DNA of 17,178 nt from an uncultured Lachnospiraceae bacterium (GTDB lineage Bacteria > Bacillota > Clostridia > Lachnospirales > Lachnospiraceae). Under the pieces are notes generated by a model. It was not told where the DNA came from. It did not search any database and saw nothing but the letters and a program-made list of their open reading frames with translations. A program made the translations under genes and the position numbers. The DNA lies in contig CAKRPS010000044.1 in assembly GCA_934385475.1 (NCBI GenBank), forward strand, positions 1 through 17,178, in the 5' to 3' direction. Positions 7,686 to 14,821 of the stretch are shown in pieces; positions within the stretch are counted from its first letter, which is position 1; each line of letters starts with the position of its first letter.

Positions 7686-7829
7686 CTAGTCGTTCATAGA
7701 TATTCCGTATTTTAAATGTCTGTAGAATTTCCATACAATAATTGCCGGCATTGCAAACAGCAAATATAAGCTGCTGAGAATTCCTGCTGCTCCACCGATA
7801 ATACAAATAACCCAAAGTCCTGCACTCAT
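7686..7829 (-). CDS. Small single-span membrane protein ahead of the KdpDE-like system
   Basis: This 47-residue protein has one hydrophobic stretch of about 25 residues (WVICIIGGAAGILSSLYLLF and following) and a basic tail WKFYRHLKYG. I do not recognise the family. The start is set by a strong GGAGG eight bases before the ATG at 7829. Earlier in-frame starts at 7844 and 7895 are less likely, as the 7844 ATG overlaps the Shine-Dalgarno. It is the first gene after the putative operator and promoter and is followed 27 bases later by the sensor kinase. It may be a kinase accessory peptide or a KdpF-like small subunit; both are inferences. Confidence 0.75.
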   Translation of the reverse strand: MSAGLWVICIIGGAAGILSSLYLLFAMPAIIVWKFYRHLKYGISMND

Positions 7830-7918
7830 TATTCCATCCTCCATACAATCGTTCTTTTGTTCGCCCGGCATCACTTTCTGCAAGCGCAAAACCATTGTAA
7901 ATATTTTTACAGAGTCAG

Positions 7919-7947
7919 GATATAGAACTTTGGCCTTCTTAACACAA
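7919..7947 (-). promoter_or_regulatory. Candidate promoter of the small-protein/kinase/regulator operon
   Basis: On the minus strand TTGTGT (7942-7947) and TATATC (7919-7924) are 17 bases apart. Both boxes are weak matches, as expected for an activator-dependent promoter. The -35 overlaps the last hexamer of the 11-bp operator array. Confidence 0.45.
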
Positions 7948-7977
7948 GTCTAGCATCACATTAGCATTTTCTTAACA
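7939..7977. promoter_or_regulatory. Four-hexamer direct-repeat operator, 11-bp period
   Basis: Read on the plus strand, hexamers begin at 7939 (TTAACA), 7950 (CTAGCA), 7961 (TTAGCA) and 7972 (TTAACA), each exactly 11 bp after the last, with five-base spacers. OmpR/PhoB-family regulators typically bind tandem direct repeats with about one helical turn spacing; Bacillus PhoP boxes (TT[AT]ACA) look alike. The array lies between the ispF stop and the small-protein operon, touching its proposed -35. Autoregulation by the adjacent KdpE-like regulator is inferred. Confidence 0.65.
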
Positions 7978-7979
7978 CA

Positions 7980-8522
7980 TCACTGTCTTTTCGGGCAGCC
8001 GCCACAGCCACCGCAGCCTCTGGCGTTCACATCCTCGCTGTACAGCTCCCGCGGAGTTGCCAGCATACAAATGGCCTGCGCCGAGATTCCTTCTCCGCTT
8101 CCGGTAAAGCCAAGTCCCTCTTCCGTGGTAGCCTTGACATTGACCTGTGAGATATCGATCTGCAAAGTATCTGCAATGTTCTGGCGCATCTGATCGATAT
8201 AAGGTTTCATTTTCGGAGCCTGCGCAATGATCGTCGCATCGATATTCTCGATCAGAAACGCTTCCTCTTCCAGCAATTCTCCCACACGTTCTAACAGCTT
8301 TAAGGAGTCCGCATCCTTGTAGGCACTGTCCGTATCCGGAAAATGCTTTCCGATATCTCCAAGCGCCGCCGCCCCCAACAGTGCATCCATAATAGCATGC
8401 AGAAGGACATCCGCATCCGAGTGTCCAAGCAGTCCCTTTTCATAAGGAATCTCTACTCCCCCAATAATACATTTTCTGTCATTCGCAAGACGATGTACGT
8501 CATAACCCATTCCAATTCTCAT
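7980..8522 (-). CDS. ispF: 2-C-methyl-D-erythritol 2,4-cyclodiphosphate synthase IspF
   Basis: Cyclises CDP-methylerythritol 2-phosphate in the MEP isoprenoid pathway. The zinc ligands Asp8 and His10 (GYDVHRL) and His42 are present, with the [20 protein letters not shown] motif and the C-terminal [16 protein letters not shown] motif. The enzyme usually has about 157-160 residues. This one has 180, ending with an extra tail (about 157-180) that contains CGGCGGCP with Cys170, Cys173 and Cys176. The ATG at 8522 has a strong AGGAGG. It begins 20 bases after the MATE gene and is probably in the same transcript. ispD is not in the window. Confidence 0.95.
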   Translation of the reverse strand: MRIGMGYDVHRLANDRKCIIGGVEIPYEKGLLGHSDADVLLHAIMDALLGAAALGDIGKHFPDTDSAYKDADSLKLLERVGELLEEEAFLIENIDATIIAQAPKMKPYIDQMRQNIADTLQIDISQVNVKATTEEGLGFTGSGEGISAQAICMLATPRELYSEDVNARGCGGCGGCPKRQ

Positions 8523-8542
8523 AAAGCCTCCTGTTTATCTTT

Positions 8543-9871
8543 CTACAAACTTCCCTTCTTTGCATAGTTCCTGTAAAACACAAACGACATTCCGGTGGCG
8601 ATCGCCCATCCAAACGGCCAGGACAGCCAGATTCCTGTCGGTCCCCATACCGCTGAAAAAGCATAGGCGAGGATCACGCGCAGGATCAGATCGGTAAACG
8701 TCGATGCCATGAATTGTTTCATCTGCTCTGCCCCGCGCAGAGCACCGTCTGCCACCAGCTTCACAGCCACCACAAAATAAAATGGTGACACGATCTTCAG
8801 AAATTCCTTTCCCGTCTGCAGAGCGTTGCTTCCTGTGTCATCCATAAACAATAACAGCATGCTTCTGCCTGTTAAAAAGTACAACAGGGAAAAGGGAACT
8901 GCCACGCAGACAGCCATCTTCAGTCCTGTTTTGAATCCGTCCGAGATCCGCTCTTTTTTGCCGGCACCAATATTCTGTGCCGTAAAGCCGGACACCCCGT
9001 TCCCCAATGTAGTAAATCCGGTGATCACAAATGTATTCAGCTTGATCGCCGCCGAGTAACCCGCGATTACTCCGGAACCATAGGAATTGACTCTGCTTTG
9101 GATAAAAATATTCCCAATCGACACAAAGCTTTGCTGCAGGATACTCGGAATGGCAATACTTCCAATATTTCTGAGCAGTTCCCCTGAAAAGACTGGGGTT
9201 CTCCCTTCTGTCCGAATCTCTCCTATTCTTCTGCGAAATACCAGAAGGGAAAGTACACAGGCAACTCCTTGTGCCAGAAACGTCGCCCATGCCACACCGG
9301 CAACGCCCCATTGAAAGACCGAGACAAACACCAGATCCAGTATGATATTTCCCACGGAAGAACCGATCAGGAAATACAGAGGTGTCTTGGAATCTCCCAG
9401 AGAGTTAAACATTCCGGTCGTGATATTGTAGAGAAACAGGAACACAAAACCTCCAATATAAATACGAAGATATAATGCTCCATCTGCAAAAATATTATCC
9501 GGTGTCTGGATCAGCCGCATCATCGCCGGTGTGGTGAACAGCCCCACCACCGTCAGCAGTACAGATAGCACAAGTCCCGCGATCAACGTCGTCGAAACCG
9601 CTGTCCGGAGTTTGGAAAATTCCTTAGCTCCAAATAACTGTGAAATAACCACAGAACAGCCTATGTTGCTTCCCACTGCCACCGCCATGAAGATCATCGT
9701 GATCGGATAAGAAGCCCCCACTGCGGCAAGTGCATCCTCTCCCGCAAATTTTCCTGCGATCATACTGTCCGCAATGTTGTATAACTGCTGAAATACCACG
9801 CTGATAAACATTGGCAGTGTGTACCTGATCAATGTTTTCTGTGAGTCTCCTACTGTCAGATCCTGTATCAT
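8543..9871 (-). CDS. MATE-family efflux transporter
   Basis: 442 residues with about twelve hydrophobic segments in two similar halves, typical of multidrug and toxin extrusion (MATE) antiporters that export organic cations or metabolites using a sodium or proton gradient. The N-terminal part (LIRYTLPMFISVVFQQLYNI and ADSMIAGKF) and AAVGASYPI are family hallmarks. The ATG at 9871 has a GAGG site upstream. It is separated from coaX by about 105 bases with two hairpins and precedes ispF by 20 bases. The substrate cannot be told from sequence. Confidence 0.92.
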   Translation of the reverse strand: MIQDLTVGDSQKTLIRYTLPMFISVVFQQLYNIADSMIAGKFAGEDALAAVGASYPITMIFMAVAVGSNIGCSVVISQLFGAKEFSKLRTAVSTTLIAGLVLSVLLTVVGLFTTPAMMRLIQTPDNIFADGALYLRIYIGGFVFLFLYNITTGMFNSLGDSKTPLYFLIGSSVGNIILDLVFVSVFQWGVAGVAWATFLAQGVACVLSLLVFRRRIGEIRTEGRTPVFSGELLRNIGSIAIPSILQQSFVSIGNIFIQSRVNSYGSGVIAGYSAAIKLNTFVITGFTTLGNGVSGFTAQNIGAGKKERISDGFKTGLKMAVCVAVPFSLLYFLTGRSMLLLFMDDTGSNALQTGKEFLKIVSPFYFVVAVKLVADGALRGAEQMKQFMASTFTDLILRVILAYAFSAVWGPTGIWLSWPFGWAIATGMSFVFYRNYAKKGSL

Positions 9872-9897
9872 AGCTACACCTCATCCTATCCTTCTGC

Positions 9898-9920
9898 AGC
9901 CCGCACCTGCGGCGTGGGCT
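9898..9920. other. GC-rich hairpin between coaX and the MATE gene
   Basis: AGCCC and GGGCT enclose a further near-complementary stretch with a three-base loop. There is one mismatch and one G-U pair on either strand. On the plus strand it is followed by GTTTTAGC. With the neighbouring hairpin it may isolate coaX from the MATE/ispF transcript. No gene fits in 9872-9976. Confidence 0.35.
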
Positions 9921-9937
9921 GTTTTAGCAACAGAAGA

Positions 9938-9960
9938 ACCGGCACCCCTTCGGCACCGGT
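9938..9960 (-). terminator. Candidate terminator after coaX
   Basis: In minus-strand RNA ACCGGTGCC pairs with GGTGCCGGT over nine positions (two G-U) around a five-base loop, followed by UUCUUCUGUUG. On the plus strand the same two positions would be C-A mismatches, so the fold favours the minus-strand transcript. The U-tract is weak, so termination may be partial. Confidence 0.55.
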
Positions 9961-9976
9961 CCATTCATGTTAAGAA

Positions 9977-10741
9977 TTACCTGTTCTTCTCATAGATAAT
10001 GCGGAGTCCCTTCAACAGAAGGTCTTCATCCAGAATAATCTCTCTCCGGCAATGTGGAACAATCTTCTTGGCAAGACCACCCGTTGCAACCACGGTAGTC
10101 TTGCTTCCAAGCTCTTCCTCGATCCGGTCAATAATTCCATCCAGAGCAGCCGCACTGCTGTAAACAATTCCGCTCTGCATACAGTCGATCGTATTTCTGC
10201 CGATCACCTTTTTGGGGGCATCAATGCTGACTCCTGCAAGCAGAGACGCGTTGGCTGTCAACGCATCCAGGGAAACCCGCACACCCGGAAGGATCATTCC
10301 TCCCAGACATGCCTTCGTCCCGTCGATAACAGTCACCGTGGTGGCCGTTCCCATATCAATAATGATCTGCGGCACCGGATAACCTGCAATTCCCGCCACT
10401 GCTGCCGCCACGAGATCCGCTCCAACCTGTCCCGGCTGGTCCAGAAGGATGTTCAGTCCGGTTTTCACTCCCGGTCCGATCACCATTACCTTCTTATGCA
10501 GTATTTTCTCTGCCGCAAGGCGCGCAATGTTTGTGATCTGCGGCACTACAGAAGATATAATTCCACCCTCGATATCTGCGGGTTTGATCTTATAAATATC
10601 AAGAAGTGTTTTCATATCCACCGCATATTCGATCTCTGTCTTTGTCCTGACGGTAGACAGTCTCTCGATAAAAAGCGACTTCTCATTCTCGATACAGCCT
10701 ATCACAATATTGGTGTTTCCTATATCAATCGCTAAAATCAT
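9977..10741 (-). CDS. coaX: Type III pantothenate kinase
   Basis: Phosphorylates pantothenate in the first step of coenzyme A synthesis. It has 254 residues starting at the ATG at 10741, which follows AAAGGA and begins MILAIDIGNTN; the longer in-frame reading is rejected. ASKHA-fold motifs are present: phosphate loop DIGNTN (6-11), GAD at 107-109 with the catalytic Asp109, IDMGTATTVTVID (128-140), and the ATGGLAK adenosine-side motif (219-225). The family often has GADR; here the next residue is Leu. It lies 37 bases after an ECF S-component, which suggests a shared role in taking up and trapping pantothenate. Confidence 0.95.
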   Translation of the reverse strand: MILAIDIGNTNIVIGCIENEKSLFIERLSTVRTKTEIEYAVDMKTLLDIYKIKPADIEGGIISSVVPQITNIARLAAEKILHKKVMVIGPGVKTGLNILLDQPGQVGADLVAAAVAGIAGYPVPQIIIDMGTATTVTVIDGTKACLGGMILPGVRVSLDALTANASLLAGVSIDAPKKVIGRNTIDCMQSGIVYSSAAALDGIIDRIEEELGSKTTVVATGGLAKKIVPHCRREIILDEDLLLKGLRIIYEKNR

Positions 10742-10778
10742 TGCTTTTCCTTTCTTTCGTGCCGCACATGGCAATGGA

Positions 10779-11360
10779 TCAGTCTGTCACCGTATTTTTG
10801 CCAACCTTGATGATCTGGACGATTGCAGAGCTGAGTACGATGTTGACTGCCATCTCGATCAGGAAATTGATTCCGACAAGCGCAAGGATCATATAAGCTC
10901 CTGCTGACGCATAACCGCTGGCTGCCGCCCACTCATTGATCGTAGGCATGAAAAATACAAGACATCCGAGAAGAAACACCCCTGTATTCACACAAGGACA
11001 AACCACCGCTGCCGCAACAACTGCCACAACTCTGTTCTTTGCTGCTAACAGACGATAGACAGCTCCTGCTGCAAGACCACACAGGATCCCCTTGGCAAGC
11101 ACGGTGATAACCGTTCCCGGAACACTGATCGCCAGAAATGCCGCTGCATCCGTAATCAGCACGATCACTCCAAATACCAGGCCAAGCCATGCTCCTGCCT
11201 TCCATCCATAAAGGGCAGCCCCTACAACGATCGGCACCAGTACCAATGAGATATTAAAAATCCCCGATGGTCTGATAAATACCGCGAGAGCCTGCAATAC
11301 AACAACGATTGCCGTAAGCAGCCCTACTCCTACGATGGTCTTTGTGTTACTTGTTTTCAT
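10779..11360 (-). CDS. ECF transporter S-component, likely pantothenate-specific (PanT-like)
   Basis: About 193 residues with six hydrophobic segments (near 10-30, 38-55, 58-80, 83-106, 112-140, 155-185), the usual size for a substrate-binding S-component of an energy-coupling-factor importer. It needs EcfA/A'/T subunits encoded elsewhere. The sequence alone does not reveal the vitamin; adjacency to coaX makes pantothenate the best inference. The start is ambiguous: GTG at 11366 lies four bases after AAGGAGG, and ATG at 11360 lies ten bases after it. I chose the ATG. A perfect consensus promoter lies 171 bases upstream with a structured leader between. Confidence 0.82.
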   Translation of the reverse strand: MKTSNTKTIVGVGLLTAIVVVLQALAVFIRPSGIFNISLVLVPIVVGAALYGWKAGAWLGLVFGVIVLITDAAAFLAISVPGTVITVLAKGILCGLAAGAVYRLLAAKNRVVAVVAAAVVCPCVNTGVFLLGCLVFFMPTINEWAAASGYASAGAYMILALVGINFLIEMAVNIVLSSAIVQIIKVGKNTVTD

Positions 11361-11400
11361 ATTCACTTTTCCTCCTTGTTATTATTCCCCTCCGTCTTTC

Positions 11401-11486
11401 CGGATGTTTCGTTTTCCATGGTCTTTTTCTGCTTCCGTCCCTCGGGTACAGTGCAGCTTCACCGGATTGGAAAATACCGGCATCCG
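11401..11486 (-). promoter_or_regulatory. Nested inverted repeats in the panT-coaX leader (candidate cis-regulatory RNA)
   Basis: Three nested pairings fit the leader: outer CGGATG (11401-11406) with CATCCG (11481-11486), middle TTTTCCA (11412-11418) with TGGAAAA (11468-11474), and inner CTGC (11429-11432) with GCAG (11453-11456). On the minus-strand transcript the UUUUCC arm could alternatively pair with GGAAAA in the Shine-Dalgarno region (GGAGGAAAAG), which would allow translational control. No U-tract terminator is visible. I do not recognise a known riboswitch class; it is a candidate only. Confidence 0.4.
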
Positions 11487-11530
11487 TCTTCTTTGCAGAG
11501 ATGGGATACAACACAATGTGCTACAGCGTG

Positions 11531-11559
11531 ATTATAATGAAAATAAACCCTCTTGTCAA
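11531..11559 (-). promoter_or_regulatory. Consensus sigma-A promoter of panT-coaX
   Basis: TTGACA (11554-11559) and TATAAT (11531-11536) on the minus strand, 17 bases apart, both perfect matches. Transcription would start near 11524, giving a leader of about 160 bases before the start codon. The -35 overlaps that of the divergent purC promoter. Confidence 0.85.
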
Positions 11560-11580
11560 ACGATTCCCACCGTGTATACT
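11553..11580 (+). promoter_or_regulatory. Promoter of purC
   Basis: TTGTCA (11553-11558) and TATACT (11575-11580), 16 bases apart on the plus strand. Transcription would start near 11587, about 42 bases before the purC ATG. The -35 hexamer shares five bases with the -35 of the opposite panT-coaX promoter. Confidence 0.75.
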
Positions 11581-11628
11581 TAAAGAGTAGTGTATCCATA
11601 AAACAATTTTACAGAAGCGAGGTTCCTT

Positions 11629-12507
11629 ATGACTGAATTAAAACCGATCAAAGAAGGAAAAGTACGTGAAATTTATGACAATGGCGACAGCCTCATCATG
11701 GTTGCCACAGACCGCATCAGCTGTTTCGATGTGATCCTGCACAACCAGGTAACCAAAAAGGGCACCGTACTCACACAGATGTCCAAATTCTGGTTTGACA
11801 TGACACAGGATATCCTGCCAAATCACATGATATCCGTCGATGTAAATGATATGCCTGAATTTTTCCATCAGCAAAAATTCGACGGAAACAGCATGCTCTG
11901 CCGTAAGCTTACAATGCTTCCCGTAGAGTGTATCGTTCGCGGTTACATCACAGGAAGCGGCTGGGCCAGCTATCAGAAAAACGGTGCCGTCTGCGGTATC
12001 CGGCTTCCGGAAGGCCTCAAAGAATCTGCCAAACTGCCGGAACCGATCTATACCCCTTCCACGAAAGCCGAGATCGGCGATCATGACGAAAATATTTCTT
12101 ATGAACAGAGCGTGGAATACCTCGAGAAGAGCTTTCCCGGCAAAGGCGAGGAATACGCCTCCAAGCTTCGTGACTATACCATAGCACTTTACAAAAAATG
12201 TGCAGAATACGCACTGACCCGCGGCATTATCATTGCAGACACCAAGTTTGAATTTGGTCTGGATGAAAACGGTAACATCGTACTCGGCGATGAGATGCTG
12301 ACCCCGGACAGCTCCCGTTTCTGGCCCGCTGACGGCTATGAAGCCGGACATGGTCAGCCCTCTTTCGACAAACAGTTTGCAAGAGACTGGCTCAAGAGCC
12401 ATGAGGGACATGACTGGACACTTCCTACGGATATCGTCGACAAGACCATCGACAAATATCTGCAGGCATACGAGATGCTGACAGGCAAAAAGATCACATT
12501 GGATTAA
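11629..12507 (+). CDS. purC: Phosphoribosylaminoimidazole-succinocarboxamide (SAICAR) synthase
   Basis: Joins aspartate to CAIR with ATP in de novo purine synthesis. It has 292 residues. The N-terminal KEGKVREIYDNGDSLIMVAT and DRISCFDVIL form the nucleotide-binding beta-rich part. ECIVRGYITGSGWASYQKNG and DTKFEFGLDENGNIVLGDE carry conserved family residues, followed by LTPDSSRFWPADGY. The insertion pattern is that of the longer, yeast-like PurC proteins. GCGAGG lies before the ATG. It is a single-gene unit on the plus strand with its own promoter and a strong terminator, divergent from panT-coaX. I saw no purine riboswitch in its short leader. Confidence 0.96.
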   Translation: MTELKPIKEGKVREIYDNGDSLIMVATDRISCFDVILHNQVTKKGTVLTQMSKFWFDMTQDILPNHMISVDVNDMPEFFHQQKFDGNSMLCRKLTMLPVECIVRGYITGSGWASYQKNGAVCGIRLPEGLKESAKLPEPIYTPSTKAEIGDHDENISYEQSVEYLEKSFPGKGEEYASKLRDYTIALYKKCAEYALTRGIIIADTKFEFGLDENGNIVLGDEMLTPDSSRFWPADGYEAGHGQPSFDKQFARDWLKSHEGHDWTLPTDIVDKTIDKYLQAYEMLTGKKITLD

Positions 12508-12512
12508 CCAGA

Positions 12513-12553
12513 CAGGAGGAATTTCTCATCTGCGGGAAATTCCTCCTGTTTTT
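12513..12553 (+). terminator. Intrinsic terminator of purC
   Basis: CAGGAGGAATTTC (12513-12525) pairs with GAAATTCCTCCTG (12536-12548) as a perfect 13-bp stem with a ten-base loop, then TTTTT. It also separates purC from the convergent minus-strand kinase remnant. Confidence 0.92.
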
Positions 12554-12556
12554 GAT

Positions 12557-13310
12557 TTACCCCTCTTCTTTTAACAGACTGATCATTTCCTGCGCGAGGC
12601 TCATCACCTCTTCCATCATCACATCTGTGATTGCCACTCTGAGCAGATCCATCAATGGGATGCACTTTTCAGGCAGGCGACACTTTTCAAGCTCCTGCAT
12701 CGCCTCATCGGCCCCATCCAGGTCAAAGCCGTCCATGGCTTCGTGCATTTTCGTAAGAATGCCTGTCAGTTCTTCCGTCGAAGCTTCCCGCTTTTCCTGA
12801 TTCTGTGCGGTCCCGTATTCCTTCAGAACCTCTTTAAAGCTGCGGTACTGCTGCAAAAGCTCCGGTGTCTCTCTCTTGATCGTCTCCAGATCCCCCGCAT
12901 TGCCGCAGTCCTCCATCTTGTGAAAACGCTCTGACAAAGAGGTCGCTCCGATCATCCGCGCCGTATTTTTCAACGCATGGACTTCTATGACATAATCTTT
13001 GAGCATGCCGTCATTCAGGCATTTCTCCAGTTTATTCGCCTTGGCATCAATCAGCTTATAAAAGTCCCCCAGTAGGCTCTTCCAGAGCTTTTCATTGCCG
13101 GATGCCTTAATGCCCGCAAGCTTGTCAATCCCTTTCCGTTTCAGCTTTTCTCCCTGCCGGATATCCTCTTTCAGCTCTGCTGCCTTCTGAATCCCTGCAG
13201 CGATTCTGTTCTGTTCTTTATTCCGGCTCTTGACGATCAACTCTCTCGGAAGCCATTTGCGGATACAACTGCAAATCTCCTTCATCTCTATCGGCTTTGC
13301 AACGAAACCG
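12557..13310 (-). pseudogene. Hybrid kinase remnant, C-terminal part: receiver end plus Hpt domain
   Basis: The open frame from ATG 13285 gives 242 residues, but homology continues upstream in the same frame through HGFVAKPIE (to about 13310). This is the last strand and helix of a receiver domain with its conserved Lys-Pro. An Hpt domain follows, with HALKNTARMIGA and phospho-acceptor His103 (numbered from 13285). A second helical stretch completes the C-terminus. The receiver's phospho-Asp lies in DNA that is missing at about 13295-13315. This fragment has no obvious Shine-Dalgarno of its own. It is part of one broken hybrid histidine kinase, not an independent gene. Confidence 0.8.
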
Positions 13311-14115
13311 TGTCTATCTGCATGTGCAGAGGCTCCAACAGCCCCTCTGCCACCTTCAGGTTCATTTCATTGTCATCGACAACCAGAATGGAAGCCTGCG
13401 GCGCGGTAAAGGTCTGTGTCTCATTCGCACAGCCACTCTCTATCACACTCTCATGATTGATGGTCTGGCTGAAATTGAGACTGAAGAGCGGCTTATTGAG
13501 CATCGTCACATCCTCAAGCGGACACTCCTCCAAAAGCGGGTTGCGTAGAACCACGATCTCCCCGATCCGCTCCCTGTTCTTCTCCAGTTCTTCCCTGATC
13601 TCATTACTGCTCTCCACATCGGTGAAGAAAAAGTCAAGCTTTTCGGCAGAAGGCAGCCATTTTTGATAGATCAGTGGTGTCATCCCCATCGCACTTGCAA
13701 GCTTTTCAAACTCTCCCTGCAGACATTCCTTCTGGAACAGTCCACATACCCTTTTGTCGTTTGCAGGTTCCTTAAGCCGTGCCGCCATCTCATCACTGAC
13801 AATCTTCTGATGAATATTAAAGTAAAATTCACTTCCGTCACCGTAGACACTCCGCACGCCGATGTTTCCCCGCATCAACTCCACCAGCTGCCTGGAGATG
13901 GAAAGACCCAGCCCGGTGCCCTCTTTGGCATGATTTTTCCTGCTGTCTACCTGTTGGAAAGAGCCAAACAGCTTTCCGATATCCTCTTCCCGGATTCCCT
14001 GACCGGTATCCTTGACTGAGAACAGGATTTCCACATCATCTCCCTGTATCTGTCCCATGCGCATTTGCAATCTGACATAACCATGCTCTGTAAACTTGAT
14101 TGCATTGTTGAATGT
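13288..14115 (-). pseudogene. Hybrid kinase remnant, middle part: ATPase domain and truncated receiver
   Basis: The open frame runs to 14127, but recognisable homology begins at about 14115 with the second half of the N-box (NNAIKFTEHGYV). It continues with G1 (DTGQGI), F-box (LFGSFQQVDSRKN) and G2 (GTGLGLSI). A degenerate receiver-like linker of about 130 residues follows. The first third of a receiver comes next, ILVVDDNEMNLKVAEGLLEP, with its acidic pair. The frame is then lost and ends at a TAG at 13288. The H-box dimerisation domain with the phospho-His is missing upstream and the receiver core is missing downstream, so no complete phosphotransfer module remains. Confidence 0.82.
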
Positions 14116-14405
14116 CATTAAGGACATACATCTTTCCCATGTATGCCATATCCTTTGTGATCAGCTTACTGATTACCTCGAAAATCTTTCCTGTCCCTTC
14201 TATGATCTGCTTCTCCAGAATACAGTTATCCAGTCTGTCCAAAATCGCTGTATGGTTCTGCCTGTCATTGAGCGGCAGGAGCTCTCCGGCTCTCTGGTTA
14301 TAATAGGTAATCTCATTCTCGACATCCAGAACGATCAGACCATCTGCCTGCTGATCAATGGCTTCCTTTTTGGCAACTGTGACCGCATCCAGAATCCGGT
14401 CCTTA
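14105..14405 (-). pseudogene. Hybrid kinase remnant, PAS-like sensor fragment
   Basis: The minus-strand frame reads RILDAVTVAKKEAIDQQADG and LIVLDVENEITYYNQRAGEL, a PAS-like sensory fold that normally precedes the H-box, ending near GKMYVLND. At about 14110-14118 the frame passes directly into the N-box region of the next fragment, one frame off, so the whole H-box region is deleted. Upstream of about 14405 the sequence belongs to an unrelated plus-strand remnant; the kinase N-terminus is lost. An open frame to an ATG at 14443 exists but uses that foreign DNA. Confidence 0.7.
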
Positions 14406-14406
14406 A

Positions 14407-14760
14407 GGACAGCCGGTTTACCAGCAGCCGGTGAAAGCACCAAGAAAACCTATGCCAATGAGGGCTAAGATTGCGATTGTTGCAGTGGCAGCCTTGATTG
14501 TTTTAGTGACAGCAGGCAGTTTGATCTTGAGCAGTCTGGCGAGCCCGAAACGTCAGGCGGAATAGTTTGCAAAAGCCTATGTTGCTCATGACAGCGGAAA
14601 ACTTTTTAATCTTTTGAATTTCGAAAAATCAGACTTTATCGCAGCGCTTATTTTAGTTGTAAATCTGGCAGCAGTATTTATTGAAACTTCTTTGAATTAT
14701 TATAATATGAAAGGCCGGGTAAAACTTTTCCCGGCTCGGTGTGAAAAAACCGGCTTATGA
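14407..14760 (+). pseudogene. Plus-strand membrane-protein remnant with in-frame TAG
   Basis: After a TAA at 14404 the plus-strand frame reads GQPVYQQPVKAPRKP, then a hydrophobic span (IAIVAVAALIVLVTAGSLIL). It meets a TAG at 14563-14565 and continues in the same frame with FAKAYVAHDSGKLFNLLNFE and a second hydrophobic stretch to a TGA at 14758. A short tail in another frame, KKPAYDAVINAMK (stop near 14795), looks like a shifted C-terminus. I do not recognise the parent gene. The Gln/Pro-rich start is clearly truncated by the kinase junction. It could be non-coding; the shared frame across the TAG is the only support for a single decayed gene. Confidence 0.4.
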
Positions 14761-14821
14761 TGCTGTGATCAATGCGATGAAATAGAAATCCAGATTAAAA
14801 CCTTATCTTTTTAAACTAATG

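Noticed and set aside
7686..7829. Calling the small membrane protein KdpF
   Set aside because: Size and neighbours are suggestive, but kdpABC is absent from the window and I see no diagnostic KdpF motif.
11401..11486. Cobalamin riboswitch upstream of panT-coaX
   Set aside because: Fragments such as CCGGTGAA, ACTGTA and GGGACGGAAGC recall its core in order, but the AAAAGGGAA, CCCGC and B12-box (AGCCAGGAGACCTGCC-like) motifs are absent.
11638..12411. Long minus-strand open frame opposite purC
   Set aside because: Shadow of purC, which has a complete protein, promoter and terminator on the plus strand.
14563..14565. TAG as a recoded (pyrrolysine-type) codon
   Set aside because: The frame is truncated at its 5' end and followed by a frame change near its 3' end, so decay is the simpler reading.
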